DNA from: Arthrobacter dokdonellae
Lineage (GTDB): Bacteria; Actinomycetota; Actinomycetes; Actinomycetales; Micrococcaceae
Reading direction: 5' to 3'
NCBI RefSeq assembly: GCF_003268655.1
Contig: NZ_CP029642.1
Span: forward strand, 2,046,001-2,110,000
Length of the DNA: 64,000 nucleotides
Part shown: piece after piece, positions 45,505-53,900 of the stretch
Position numbering within the stretch: the first letter of the stretch is position 1
Layout of the letters: each line of letters starts with the position of its first letter
Program-made: the position numbers and the translations under genes
The notes under the pieces: generated by a model
What the model was told of the DNA's origin: nothing
The model's input: the letters and a program-made list of their open reading frames with translations, nothing else
The model's database searches: none

Positions 45505-46392
45505 TTAGAAGGTGTGCTCCGGGCCGGGGAACGCGCCGGTGCGCACCTCGTCGCCGTAGGCTTTGGCGGCGTCGGAGAGAATGGTGCGCAGCTGCGCGTA
45601 CTGCTTGACGAACTTGGCCATCTTGCCGGTGCGCAGCCCGGCCATGTCCTGCCAGACCAGGACCTGGCCGGTGGTGGTGTTGCCGGCGCCAATGCCAACG
45701 GTCGGCACGGCCACCGCGGCGTCCACGGCGGCGGCCGTGGCGGCCGGGACCATTTCCATGAGCACGCAAAACGCGCCCGCCTCAGCCAGGGCGACGGCGT
45801 CGTCCACCATGGCCTGGGCTGCATCCCCGCGCCCCTGCACGCGGTAGCCGCCCAACATGTGCTCGCTTTGCGGCGTGAAGCCGATGTGTGCCATGACCGG
45901 GACGCCGGCCTGGGTCAGCGCCCGGACCGTGGGGGCGTAGTAGGCGCCGCCCTCCATTTTCACCGCGTGCACCAGCCCCTCCTTCATGAGGCGCACGGAG
46001 GAGGCGATCGCCTGCTCGGGGGACTGTTCGTAACTGCCGAAAGGCAGGTCCGCCACCACCAGGGCGCGCTTGGCCCCGTTCGTGACGGCACGGGAGAAGA
46101 TGATCATCTCATCGAGCGTGATGGGCAGGGAGGTCTCGTTGCCCAGGACGTTGTTGGAGGCGGAGTCGCCCACCAGCAGCACCTCGATCCCGGCTTCGTC
46201 AAAGATCTGGGCGGTGTACTGGTCGTAGGCGGTCAGCATGGCAAACTTTTGGCCGTTGAGCTTCGCCGCCTGCAGGTGGTGGGTGCGGACGCGGGACGCG
46301 GTGGCGGGGAGGGCGGACCCATACGGCGCTGCCACCTCCGCGGCGGCGGGCGCGGCGGGAACGGCAGGGCCGGGGGTGCTTGGTGAAGGCAT
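45505..46392 (-). CDS. panB: 3-methyl-2-oxobutanoate hydroxymethyltransferase
   Basis: A 295-aa enzyme of pantothenate synthesis that adds a hydroxymethyl group from methylene-tetrahydrofolate to alpha-ketoisovalerate. Family segments are KFAMLTAYDQYTAQIFDEAGIEVLLVGDSASNNVLG (metal ligand Asp), ALVVADLPFGSYE, AVKMEGG, VMAHIGFTPQSEHMLGGYRVQGRG, FCVLMEMVPA (catalytic Glu) and TVGIGAGNTTTGQVLVWQDM. A 30-residue Ala/Pro-rich head precedes the core. A TAAGCT hexamer 6 nt before the ATG suggests a leaderless transcript. It is divergent from glnA2, as in M. tuberculosis synteny. Confidence 0.95.
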   Translation of the reverse strand: MPSPSTPGPAVPAAPAAAEVAAPYGSALPATASRVRTHHLQAAKLNGQKFAMLTAYDQYTAQIFDEAGIEVLLVGDSASNNVLGNETSLPITLDEMIIFSRAVTNGAKRALVVADLPFGSYEQSPEQAIASSVRLMKEGLVHAVKMEGGAYYAPTVRALTQAGVPVMAHIGFTPQSEHMLGGYRVQGRGDAAQAMVDDAVALAEAGAFCVLMEMVPAATAAAVDAAVAVPTVGIGAGNTTTGQVLVWQDMAGLRTGKMAKFVKQYAQLRTILSDAAKAYGDEVRTGAFPGPEHTF

Positions 46393-46398
46393 GCCTAG

Positions 46399-46404
46399 AG
46401 CTTA
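46399..46404 (-). promoter_or_regulatory. -10 element of panB (leaderless)
   Basis: TAAGCT on the minus strand, spacer CTAGGC, then ATG at 46392. Confidence 0.5.
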
Positions 46405-46556
46405 TTACGACTCGGTGCGCAATTTCGTCCCTGGCGACCGGAAGGGCTGAGTAGAGTATGAATAGAGGGCCCCGGGCGGTGGCGCCAGCCAAGGTTGCCG
46501 GGATCCTGCGCAAGGTCGAGCCATCCGCGGTGAGTGAAGAGGAAGTGAGGTCCGCA

Positions 46557-47897
46557 GTGGACCGTCAGCAGGAATTTGTGTTGCGCACCATCGAGGAACG
46601 CGACGTCCGGTTTGTCCGGCTCTGGTTCACCGACGTCGTGGGCTCCCTGAAGTCTGTAGCGCTCGCCCCGGCCGAGGTCGAGGGCGCCTTTACCGAGGGA
46701 CTGGGCTTTGACGGGTCGAGCATTGAGGGCCTCTCACGCGTGTTCGAATCCGACATGCTGGCACAGCCGGATCCTTCCACCTTCCAGATCCTGCCCTGGC
46801 GCGGGACCACCGAACAAACCTCCCGCATGTTTTGCGACGTTCTCACGCCCGACGGCGAACCCTCCACCGCAGATCCCCGCAACGTCCTCAAGCGGACCCT
46901 GGCCAAAGCGGCGGATATGGGCTTCACCTGCTACACGCACCCCGAGATCGAGTTTTACCTCCTCAAAAGCGACAGGCCGGGCCCGGACGGCATCCCCATT
47001 CCGGTGGACCAGGCCGGATACTTCGACCACGTCCCCGGCGGCGTTGCCCAAGACTTCCGCCGGACGGCGGTCACCATGCTCGAGGATGTGGGCATTTCGG
47101 TGGAGTTCAGCCACCACGAGGGCGGTCCCGGCCAAAACGAGATTGACCTGCGCTACGCCGACGCGTTGGCGACCGCGGACAACATCATGACGTTCCGCAC
47201 CGTGATCCGTGAGGTCGCCATCCAGCAGGGCACCTATGCCACGTTCATGCCCAAGCCGTTCTCCGATCACCCCGGTTCAGGCATGCACACGCATTTCTCC
47301 CTGTTTGAAGGCGACACCAACGCGTTCCACGAGCCGGGCGCCGAATTCCAGCTTTCCAAGACCGCCCGCCAGTTCATGGCCGGCATCCTGCGTCACGCGC
47401 CGGAATTCACCGCCGTGACGAACCAGTTCGTCAACTCCTACAAGCGCCTGTGGGGCGGGGGAGAAGCGCCCAGCTACGTGTCCTGGGGCCACAACAACCG
47501 CTCGGCCCTGATGCGCGTGCCACTCTACAAGCCCGGGAAGGGACAGGCATCGCGGCTGGAGTACCGGGGGATCGACTCCGCCGCCAACCCTTACCTGGCC
47601 TACGCCGTGCTGCTCGGTGCCGGGTTGAAGGGCATCGAGGAAGGCTATGAACTCCCGCCCGCCGCCGTGGAGGATGTCAGCGCCCTGACCACCGCCGAGC
47701 GCCGCGCGCTGGGACACCACCCCCTGCCCTCGAGCCTGCACGACGCCGTCCGCCAGATGGAAGAGTCCGAGCTCATGCCCGAGATCCTGGGCGAGCAGGT
47801 CTTTGACCACTTCCTACGGAACAAGCGCGACGAATGGCAGGATTACCGCCTTCAGGTCACGCCCTATGAAATCAACCGCTACCTGGGGGTGCTCTAG
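46557..47897 (+). CDS. glnA2: Glutamine synthetase, GlnA2 type
   Basis: A 446-aa type I glutamine synthetase family protein. VVGSLKSVAL, GLGFDGSSIEG, PEIEFYLL, EFSHHEGGPGQNEIDLRYADAL, NQFVNSYKRL and LEYRGIDSAANPYLAYAVLL match the catalytic barrel. The GTG at 46557 gives MDRQQEFVLRTIEERDVRF and the usual GlnA2 length. An ATG at 46458 is in frame but touches a TAGAGT hexamer (46452-46457), so it would lie at or before the transcription start. Relatives in Actinobacteria are often not the main assimilatory enzyme. glnE follows 8 nt later. Confidence 0.92.
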   Translation: MDRQQEFVLRTIEERDVRFVRLWFTDVVGSLKSVALAPAEVEGAFTEGLGFDGSSIEGLSRVFESDMLAQPDPSTFQILPWRGTTEQTSRMFCDVLTPDGEPSTADPRNVLKRTLAKAADMGFTCYTHPEIEFYLLKSDRPGPDGIPIPVDQAGYFDHVPGGVAQDFRRTAVTMLEDVGISVEFSHHEGGPGQNEIDLRYADALATADNIMTFRTVIREVAIQQGTYATFMPKPFSDHPGSGMHTHFSLFEGDTNAFHEPGAEFQLSKTARQFMAGILRHAPEFTAVTNQFVNSYKRLWGGGEAPSYVSWGHNNRSALMRVPLYKPGKGQASRLEYRGIDSAANPYLAYAVLLGAGLKGIEEGYELPPAAVEDVSALTTAERRALGHHPLPSSLHDAVRQMEESELMPEILGEQVFDHFLRNKRDEWQDYRLQVTPYEINRYLGVL

Positions 47898-47905
47898 GGC
47901 CGCCC

Positions 47906-50900
47906 ATGAGTTCCCTGACCCGCACCCTGATCACACTCGGGTTCTCCGACCTTGAAAAATGTGAGAGGTTCCTGGGGTTCCGGGAGCTGGCCGGACTCGA
48001 CCGGGAGGAACTCCTCAGGTCGCTGGGAAGCGCCAATGATCCAGACCTGGCCCTTCAGTCGCTGGTCCGCCTCCTCAGTGCCGTCCCCGCGGCGTACGGC
48101 AAGCTCACCACCGCGGATCCTGAAACAGGCCGGACGGTCCCCAACGAGGCCCTGTTCCGGCTGCTCGGGGCTTCCGAGGCCCTCGCCGAGTTCCTGATCC
48201 GCCACCCCGAGCACATCGACGTCGTGGATGCTCCGAGGTCCCCGGAACCCGTCGCGGTGCCGCACGCCGCGCTGCGGCAGTCGATGCTCCTGGCGGTGCG
48301 GGCCGACCCGGCCGCGGAAATGCCTGTCGCCCGGCTGGCCGGCACGGAGGCACGGGTGGCGCTGCGCACCCAATACCGGCGCCATCTGGCTGACCTGGCC
48401 ATCCGGGACCTCTGCGCCGCGTCGCCACAGGATGCCATGCCGATGGTGGGCGCCGAACTGGCGGACCTGGCCGCGGCGGCGCTGGATGCCGCCCTGTCCG
48501 TGGCCCGTGCCGAGGTTGCCGGGCAATTTCCACGCGCGGACGTCGCCGCCCTGAGGCTTGCCGTCATCGGCATGGGCAAATGCGGCGCGCGGGAGCTGAA
48601 CTACATCTCCGACGTCGATGTGATGTACGTCATCGATGATGCCGGCGACGGGCCGGACGACGCCGGCAGGCTGGACGAGGCACGCGCCGTCACCGTGGGG
48701 AGTGCGCTGGCAGCGGCCGTGTCAAAGGCAATTTACGCCCCCGAGCGCGAGCCGGGCCTGTGGGAAGTGGACGCCAACCTTCGCCCGGAGGGAAGGGACG
48801 GCCCGCTGGTCCGCACGCTGGGGTCGTACCTGTTCTACTACCAGCGCTGGGCCAGCGACTGGGAATTCCAGGCCCTGCTCAAGGCCCGCGCCATCGCGGG
48901 GGACAGGGCACTGGGGGAACGCTTCGAACGCGCCGTGGCCCCGCTGATCTGGACCTCCTCGGAGCGCGAGGGCTTCGTGGCGTCCGTGCAGGGCATGCGC
49001 CGGCGGGTCACGGCCAACATTCGCGATTCGGAAGCCGGCCGCCAGATCAAGCTGGGCAAGGGCGGGCTGCGCGACGTGGAATTCACTGTCCAGCTGCTGC
49101 AGCTGGTCCACGCCAAGAATGACCCCTCCCTGCAGGTGCGCGCCACCACGGCCGCCATCCACGCCCTCATGAGGGCCGGATACATCGGCCGGAGCGATGC
49201 CGCCCACCTGGACGCGGCGTACCGCTACCTGCGGGTCCTGGAGCACCGGATCCAGCTGGTCCACATGCGCCGGACCCACCTGGTGCCCACCGCCCCGGAC
49301 CAGCTGCGTGCCCTGGCCCGGGCGGTCACAGGGCCCATGAACCTCAAGCGGCCCAGCGCCGAATCCCTGCTGGCCGACTGGGGCAAGGTCAAGCGGCAGG
49401 TGCAAGCGCTGCACGAGCTCATTTTTTACCGGCCCATCCTGGCGTCGGCCGCCCACTTGAGCGCCGCGGACGCCGCCCTGACAACGGACGCCGCCCGTGC
49501 GCGCCTGGCCGCGCTGGGCTACCGGGACGCGGCCGGCGCCCAGCGGCACATCGAGGCGCTGACGGCCGGCGTGAGCCGCCGTGCGGCCCTCCAGCGCCAG
49601 CTGCTGCCGGTCCTGCTGGGCTGGCTGGCCGACGGCGTGGACCCCGACGCCGGACTCCTCGCCTTCCGCCGGGTGAGCGAGGCGCTGGGAACCTCCCACT
49701 GGTACCTGGGAATGCTGCGGGACCACCAGGCGGCGGCCGAACGGCTGTGCCACGTCCTCTCCAGTTCCCGTCTGGTGACCGACCTGCTGGAGGTGTCCCC
49801 GGAGGCCACAGCCTGGTTTGGCAACGACAAGGAATTGCGGCCCCTGGCGTTCGACGCGCAATGGGCCGAGATCCAGTCCAAAATGTCCCGCCATCCGGCC
49901 CCGTCCGACGCCATCCGGCTGATCCGCCTGATCCGGCAGCGCGAGATCCTGCGGACCGCCGTCGCTGACTGTTCGGGACTCCTCACCCAGGACCAGGTCT
50001 CCGACGCGCTCAGCGATGCCGACCGCGCGGCGGTGCTCGGTGCGCTGCTGGTGGCCGAGGCCGACGTCCAAGGCGGCGGCCCCCCGCTTGCCCGCGTGCT
50101 GGTCGTCGCCATGGGCCGGCAGGGCGGCAGGGAGATCGGCTACGGATCCGACGCCGACGTCCTGTTCGTGCACCGGGCAGTGGAAGGCGCCGACGAAGGG
50201 GAAGCCCAGGCCCAGGCCCAGGCGGTCGTAGCGAAGTTGACGTCCATGCTCACCCAGCCCGTGCGGCCGGCCATCATGGCCGAACGCGTGTTGAGCATAG
50301 ATGCGGATCTGCGCCCGGAGGGCAAGAGCGGACCGCTGGTGCGTTCCCTTGAGGCATACCGCGAGTACTACGCCCGGTGGTCGTCCCCGTGGGAGGCTCA
50401 GGCGCTGCTCCGGGCGCTGCCCATGGCCGGAAGCGACGAGCTGGCCGCGGACTTCATCGACATGGTGAACCCGGTCAGGTACCCGGCAGCCGTGGGCGGG
50501 GCGGAACTGCGGGAGATCAAGCGCATCAAGGCGCGCATGGAATCGGAGCGGCTGCCCCGCGGCGCCGATCCCGCCCGGCACGTGAAGCTGGGCCGCGGAG
50601 GCTTGAGCGACGTTGAATGGCTGGTCCAGCTGTGGCAGTTGCAAAACGCCCACGCTGAACCGTCGCTGCGGACCACGCGGACAGTTCCTGCACTCCACGC
50701 CGCGCATGCACTGGGGCTGGTCGACGGCGAGGACGCGTCCGTGCTGGAGGCGGCGTGGCGCCTGGCCGGTAAAATCCGCAACGCCAACGTGATGTGGACC
50801 GGCAAGTCCTCCGACCTGCTGCCGTCCGCCCGCGGCGACCTGGAAGCCGTGGCCCGCTGGTGCGGGTACGAGCCCGGAAATGCGGCTGTCTTTGAGGAGG

Positions 50901-50959
50901 ACTACCTGGGGCTCACCCGGCGCGCGCGGGCAGTCTTTGAACGCCTGTTTTACGGATAG
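47906..50959 (+). CDS. glnE: Glutamine synthetase adenylyltransferase GlnE
   Basis: A 1017-aa bifunctional enzyme that adds and removes AMP on glutamine synthetase. Two nucleotidyltransferase domains are visible: VIGMGKCGARELNYISDVDVMYV (about 221-242) and VVAMGRQGGREIGYGSDADVLFV (about 733-755). Each is followed by its helical companion (e.g. RQIKLGKGGLRDVEFTVQLLQL and RHVKLGRGGLSDVEWLVQLWQL). The ATG at 47906 follows glnA2 by 8 nt, so the two are probably one transcript. The target tyrosine lies in GlnA1, encoded 6 kb downstream. Confidence 0.96.
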   Translation: MSSLTRTLITLGFSDLEKCERFLGFRELAGLDREELLRSLGSANDPDLALQSLVRLLSAVPAAYGKLTTADPETGRTVPNEALFRLLGASEALAEFLIRHPEHIDVVDAPRSPEPVAVPHAALRQSMLLAVRADPAAEMPVARLAGTEARVALRTQYRRHLADLAIRDLCAASPQDAMPMVGAELADLAAAALDAALSVARAEVAGQFPRADVAALRLAVIGMGKCGARELNYISDVDVMYVIDDAGDGPDDAGRLDEARAVTVGSALAAAVSKAIYAPEREPGLWEVDANLRPEGRDGPLVRTLGSYLFYYQRWASDWEFQALLKARAIAGDRALGERFERAVAPLIWTSSEREGFVASVQGMRRRVTANIRDSEAGRQIKLGKGGLRDVEFTVQLLQLVHAKNDPSLQVRATTAAIHALMRAGYIGRSDAAHLDAAYRYLRVLEHRIQLVHMRRTHLVPTAPDQLRALARAVTGPMNLKRPSAESLLADWGKVKRQVQALHELIFYRPILASAAHLSAADAALTTDAARARLAALGYRDAAGAQRHIEALTAGVSRRAALQRQLLPVLLGWLADGVDPDAGLLAFRRVSEALGTSHWYLGMLRDHQAAAERLCHVLSSSRLVTDLLEVSPEATAWFGNDKELRPLAFDAQWAEIQSKMSRHPAPSDAIRLIRLIRQREILRTAVADCSGLLTQDQVSDALSDADRAAVLGALLVAEADVQGGGPPLARVLVVAMGRQGGREIGYGSDADVLFVHRAVEGADEGEAQAQAQAVVAKLTSMLTQPVRPAIMAERVLSIDADLRPEGKSGPLVRSLEAYREYYARWSSPWEAQALLRALPMAGSDELAADFIDMVNPVRYPAAVGGAELREIKRIKARMESERLPRGADPARHVKLGRGGLSDVEWLVQLWQLQNAHAEPSLRTTRTVPALHAAHALGLVDGEDASVLEAAWRLAGKIRNANVMWTGKSSDLLPSARGDLEAVARWCGYEPGNAAVFEEDYLGLTRRARAVFERLFYG

Positions 50960-51106
50960 CCGGGCAGCTCGTCGTGGCCAGCTACGCGTGGCCAATCAAC
51001 ACTGCCCCCGTCACCGGCCCGCGCCGCACTGGCGGCTGAAAACGCGCACCGCCAATTAACTTCTGACAATGGTGGACAATTTGGGCCGGGGTAGATGACA
51101 CTGGAG

Positions 51107-51135
51107 TTGACAAGCGCATTCTCATAAGAATTATG
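51107..51135 (+). promoter_or_regulatory. Promoter of the repeat-peptide gene
   Basis: A consensus TTGACA (51107-51112) is followed after 17 bp by ATTATG (51130-51135). It is the best -35 in this part of the window and serves the secreted repeat protein with a leader of about 75 nt. Confidence 0.6.
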
Positions 51136-51216
51136 CCTGCAAGGCTGTTCCCACCTGGGGGAGGGACTTGGGGCCATCCGGCCTGTCGTAAGCACCATGA
51201 TTCGAAAGGGTTTTCC

Positions 51217-51731
51217 ATGCAGAGCAGTCAACCCAAGACACACTCACGGATCGGCAGGGTTGCCGCATTGGGTGCACTATTTACCGCTATTGCCATGCTG
51301 TTCGGTTTTGGCGGGGCCTCAGCCGCCACAGCCCCACAGGGTGCCTTGACCGGACCGCACTCAGAAGTTGCCACGGCCTCCGCTGCCCCGCAGGGCCAGT
51401 GGATCTGGCCGTATTCGGCTTCTGATTCGACGGCTCCGACCACGACGCTGGCTGGGCAGTGGATCTGGCCGTATTCGGCTCCGACCACGACGCTGGCTGG
51501 GCAGTGGATCTGGCCGTATTCGGCTCCGACCACGACGCTGGCTGGGCAGTGGATCTGGCCGTATTCGGCTCCGACCACGACGCTGGCTGGGCAGTGGATC
51601 TGGCCGTATTCGGCTCCGACCACGACGCTGGCTGGGCAGTGGATCTGGCCGTATTCGGCTCCGACCCGACCACGACGCTGGCTGGGCAGTGGATCTGGCC
51701 GTATTCGGCTCCGACCACGACCCTGGCCTGA
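51217..51731 (+). pseudogene. Secreted Trp-rich tandem-repeat protein, frameshifted
   Basis: A novel-looking exported protein. The N-terminus is a signal peptide (basic head, then VAALGALFTAIAMLFGFGGASA, cleavage likely near ASA-AT). After a 25-residue spacer come units built on QWIWPYSA joined by PTTTLAG; the first unit is variant (linker SDSTAPTTTLAG). Copies start at 51397, 51457, 51502, 51547, 51592, 51637 and 51687, the inner ones exactly 45 bp apart. A 5-bp duplication (CCGAC CCGAC, 51661-51670) shifts the frame after copy six. Ignoring it, the protein has seven copies and ends cleanly at the TGA at 51729 (169 aa). As written, the frame runs on to 52035 with unrelated sequence. A strong promoter, AAAGGG ribosome site and downstream hairpin support a real gene. 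Function unknown. Confidence 0.8.
51397..51710 (+). repeat. 45-bp tandem repeat array
   Basis: Seven copies of a 24-bp block encoding QWIWPYSA, mostly in perfect 45-bp periods from 51457 to 51660, with one 60-bp first period and a 50-bp last period caused by a 5-bp duplication. Near-perfect identity between units indicates recent expansion or homogenisation. Confidence 0.95.
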
Positions 51732-51788
51732 CGAACCCCACGGCCCCGGGCAATGCCTGACGGGGCTTGGCGGGAATCAGGGACGGCA

Positions 51789-51828
51789 AATAGCGTGGTT
51801 GTCCGGTTGTCCGGGCAGCCACGCTATT
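51789..51828 (+). terminator. Hairpin after the repeat-peptide gene
   Basis: AATAGCGTGG pairs with CCACGCTATT and the stem continues with two G-U pairs to 18 bp, loop TTGT, then GCTTT. It lies 58 nt after the in-array stop at 51731, which supports that stop as the true gene end. The rest of 51732-52019 shows no supported gene. Confidence 0.75.
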
Positions 51829-52019
51829 GCTTTGACAAACGCGTACAGGTGGCAACCTCACAGTTTTGCCGCCTGTTTTTTGTTCGCGGCGCTGACCGGA
51901 GGAGCCTCGGCCCACACTATCGTGTTAAATACACCGGCTGGGCACGGCCGGCCGCACCGCCAGTCCCGCGCATCCGCGGACGGGCGGGAGTCCAACCAGG
52001 AGTCAAGGGAGACCCCGCC

Positions 52020-52199
52020 ATGCCGCAGTCGCTGACCACCGCAAGTCCGCGCACCCCCTACGCCGGCCCGCACGACGCCCCGCCGGCAAACGTGCCGCCC
52101 GCCTCCGGCACCGCATCGACGTCCGGGCCGGGCGGCGTCCATGGCATGGTCGCCTGCGACCGCGAATGCCCCTACTGCTGGGGCCCGGAAACCGACTGA
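52020..52199 (+). CDS. Small Cys-containing protein (59 aa), hypothetical
   Basis: An open frame starting MPQSLTTASPRTPYAGPHDA and ending GMVACDRECPYCWGPETD. AAGGGAGA lies about 8 nt upstream of the ATG. The N-terminal part is Pro/Ala/Ser/Thr-rich and looks disordered; the end has CxxxCxxC. Three cysteines could bind metal or form a disulphide. It sits between the repeat-peptide gene and the ABC transporter and is followed by a terminator. The frame is open further upstream but without a ribosome site. Coding status is moderately supported and no function is known. Confidence 0.5.
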   Translation: MPQSLTTASPRTPYAGPHDAPPANVPPASGTASTSGPGGVHGMVACDRECPYCWGPETD

Positions 52200-52224
52200 C
52201 CACCGCGCTCTGCACCGTTTCGCA

Positions 52225-52230
52225 TAGAAT
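52225..52230 (+). promoter_or_regulatory. -10 element of the ABC transporter operon
   Basis: TAGAAT stands 20 nt before a terminator hairpin and 125 nt before the transporter start, so the hairpin would be inside the leader of this transcript. Confidence 0.5.
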
Positions 52231-52243
52231 CTATCCCTGACAC

Positions 52244-52283
52244 CTGCACTGAGGGCCACCCCTGGCCTTCAAGTGCAGTTTTT
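52244..52283 (+). terminator. Terminator or attenuator before the ABC transporter
   Basis: CTGCACT pairs with AGTGCAG, with an inner GGGCCA/TGGCCT stem, followed by five T residues (52279-52283). It could end the small upstream gene, or act as an attenuator in the leader that starts near 52237. Confidence 0.75.
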
Positions 52284-52349
52284 GCTGTGCCCTCGGCGGA
52301 TGTCCCGGCATCCCCGCAACGCGCCGCGCATGCCCCACGAAAACGAAGG

Positions 52350-53900
52350 ATGGTTTCGAAGATCTTGAACACTTACCGGTTGGCCACCAGACGCGGAAGG
52401 GCTGCGCTCGGCGCCGCACTGACCGTCCTGGCCCTGTTCCTGGGCGTTGCCTCAGCCTCCGCCGCCGTGCTCCCGGCGCCCGCACCCGCCGTCCTCCCGG
52501 CGACTGCACCCGCGGCTGCGCCCATGGCTCCCGCCCCCGCAGCCGCGGCAGACGCCAAGGGCAAGACCTTTGCCGTCGCCACGGACACCACATTCGCCCC
52601 GTTTGAGTTCCGCAACGGCAGCGGCGACCTGGTCGGCATCGACATGGACCTGTTGCGGGCCATCGCCGACAACCAGGGGTTCAAGGTTGACATCAAGTCC
52701 CTCGGATTCGACGCGGCCCTGCAGGCCCTGCAGTCCAACCAGGTGCAGGGCGTCATTGCCGGCATGTCCATCACGGACAAGCGCAAGCTCATCTTTGACT
52801 TCTCCGATCCGTACTTCGATTCCGGCGTGCAGATGGCCGTCGCCAAGAGCAACGACGCCGTCAAGACCTATGCGGACCTCAAGGGCAAGTCGGTTTCCGT
52901 CAAGCGCGGCAGCGAAGGCGAATCCTTCGCCAACTCCATCAAGGCCAAGTACGGCTTCACCGTCAAGGCACTGGCGGACTCCGCCACCATGTACGACGAC
53001 GTCAAGGCCGGCAACTCCGTGGCCGTCTTTGACGACTACCCCGTCCTCGCCTACGGCGTCAGCCAAAACAACGGGCTGAAGATTGTCACACCCAAGGAGC
53101 AGGGAAGCTCCTACGGCTTCGCCGTCAACAAGGGACAGAATGCGGATCTTCTCGCCGCGTTCGACAAGGGCCTGGCCAACCTGAAGGCCAGCGGCGAATA
53201 CCAAAAGATCCTCGACAAGTACCTTGCCGCGCCTGAAACCGCCAAGCAGACCAGCTTCTTCCAGCTGCTGGCGAACAGCTTCCCGGCGCTCATGAAGGGC
53301 CTGGGCATGACGCTGCTGGCCACGGCGCTGTCTCTGGTCATCGCCCTGGTGCTGGGCATCGTCTTCGGCTTCTTCAAGGTGGGCGAAAACAGGATCCTGC
53401 GCGTCGTTGCCAGCATCTACGTGGAGATCTTCCGCGGCACACCGCTGCTCGTCCAGGCCTTCTTCTTCTACTTTGGCCTGCCGCAGCTGACCGGTCAGCC
53501 GCTGAACGTGCTGACCGCCGGGGTGATCACCCTGAGCCTGAACGCCGGTGCCTACATGACGGAAATTGTCCGCGGCGGCATCCAGTCGGTGGATGGCGGA
53601 CAGCTGGAGGCCAGCCGCAGCCTGGGACTGAGCTACGTCACCTCCATGCGCCGCGTGGTGGTGCCGCAGGCCATCAAGATCATGACGCCGTCGTTCATCA
53701 ACCAGTTCGTCATCACCTTGAAGGACACCTCCCTCCTGGCAGTCATCGGCTTCGCGGAACTGACCTACCAGGGCCAGCAAATCTACGCGTCCAACTTCCG
53801 CACCGGTGAGACGCTGTTGATTGTGGCAGCCCTGTACTTCATCGTGATCTTCATCTTGACCCAGTTTTCCAACGTCCTGGACAGGAAGTTCAACAAATGA
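52350..53900 (+). CDS. Fused substrate-binding and permease protein of a polar amino-acid ABC importer
   Basis: A 516-aa fusion. A signal/anchor segment ([22 protein letters not shown]) and an Ala/Pro linker lead to a periplasmic-type binding domain (about 72-300: [59 protein letters not shown]). The permease domain starts near 305 ([65 protein letters not shown] with the EAA-type contact). Such GlnP-like fusions import glutamine, glutamate or related amino acids. The ATG at 52350 is preferred by position, though GAAGG is very close; longer starts run into the terminator. It overlaps the ATPase gene by 4 nt. Confidence 0.92.
   Translation: MVSKILNTYRLATRRGRAALGAALTVLALFLGVASASAAVLPAPAPAVLPATAPAAAPMAPAPAAAADAKGKTFAVATDTTFAPFEFRNGSGDLVGIDMDLLRAIADNQGFKVDIKSLGFDAALQALQSNQVQGVIAGMSITDKRKLIFDFSDPYFDSGVQMAVAKSNDAVKTYADLKGKSVSVKRGSEGESFANSIKAKYGFTVKALADSATMYDDVKAGNSVAVFDDYPVLAYGVSQNNGLKIVTPKEQGSSYGFAVNKGQNADLLAAFDKGLANLKASGEYQKILDKYLAAPETAKQTSFFQLLANSFPALMKGLGMTLLATALSLVIALVLGIVFGFFKVGENRILRVVASIYVEIFRGTPLLVQAFFFYFGLPQLTGQPLNVLTAGVITLSLNAGAYMTEIVRGGIQSVDGGQLEASRSLGLSYVTSMRRVVVPQAIKIMTPSFINQFVITLKDTSLLAVIGFAELTYQGQQIYASNFRTGETLLIVAALYFIVIFILTQFSNVLDRKFNK

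Noticed and set aside
46458-46556. Longer start for glnA2
   Set aside because: The ATG at 46458 touches a -10-like TAGAGT, and the extra 33 residues have no GlnA2 character.
51397-51710. CRISPR-like array
   Set aside because: Units are head-to-tail coding repeats with identical spacers, in one protein frame behind a signal peptide; there are no variable spacers and no cas genes.
51217-51731. Classical modified peptide (RiPP) cluster
   Set aside because: No modification enzyme, peptidase or dedicated exporter is adjacent; the signal peptide indicates Sec export. The neighbouring ABC system has an importer-type binding domain.
52155-52190. CxxxCxxC as a radical-SAM enzyme that might modify the Trp-rich repeats
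   Set aside because: The protein is only 59 residues, far too short for a radical-SAM barrel; the motif is more likely metal binding or chance. The window's true radical-SAM enzyme is lipA.
51858-52259. 133-aa minus-strand frame opposite the small Cys gene
   Set aside because: Arg/Gly-rich composition, no ribosome site, and it crosses promoter and terminator elements of the plus strand.
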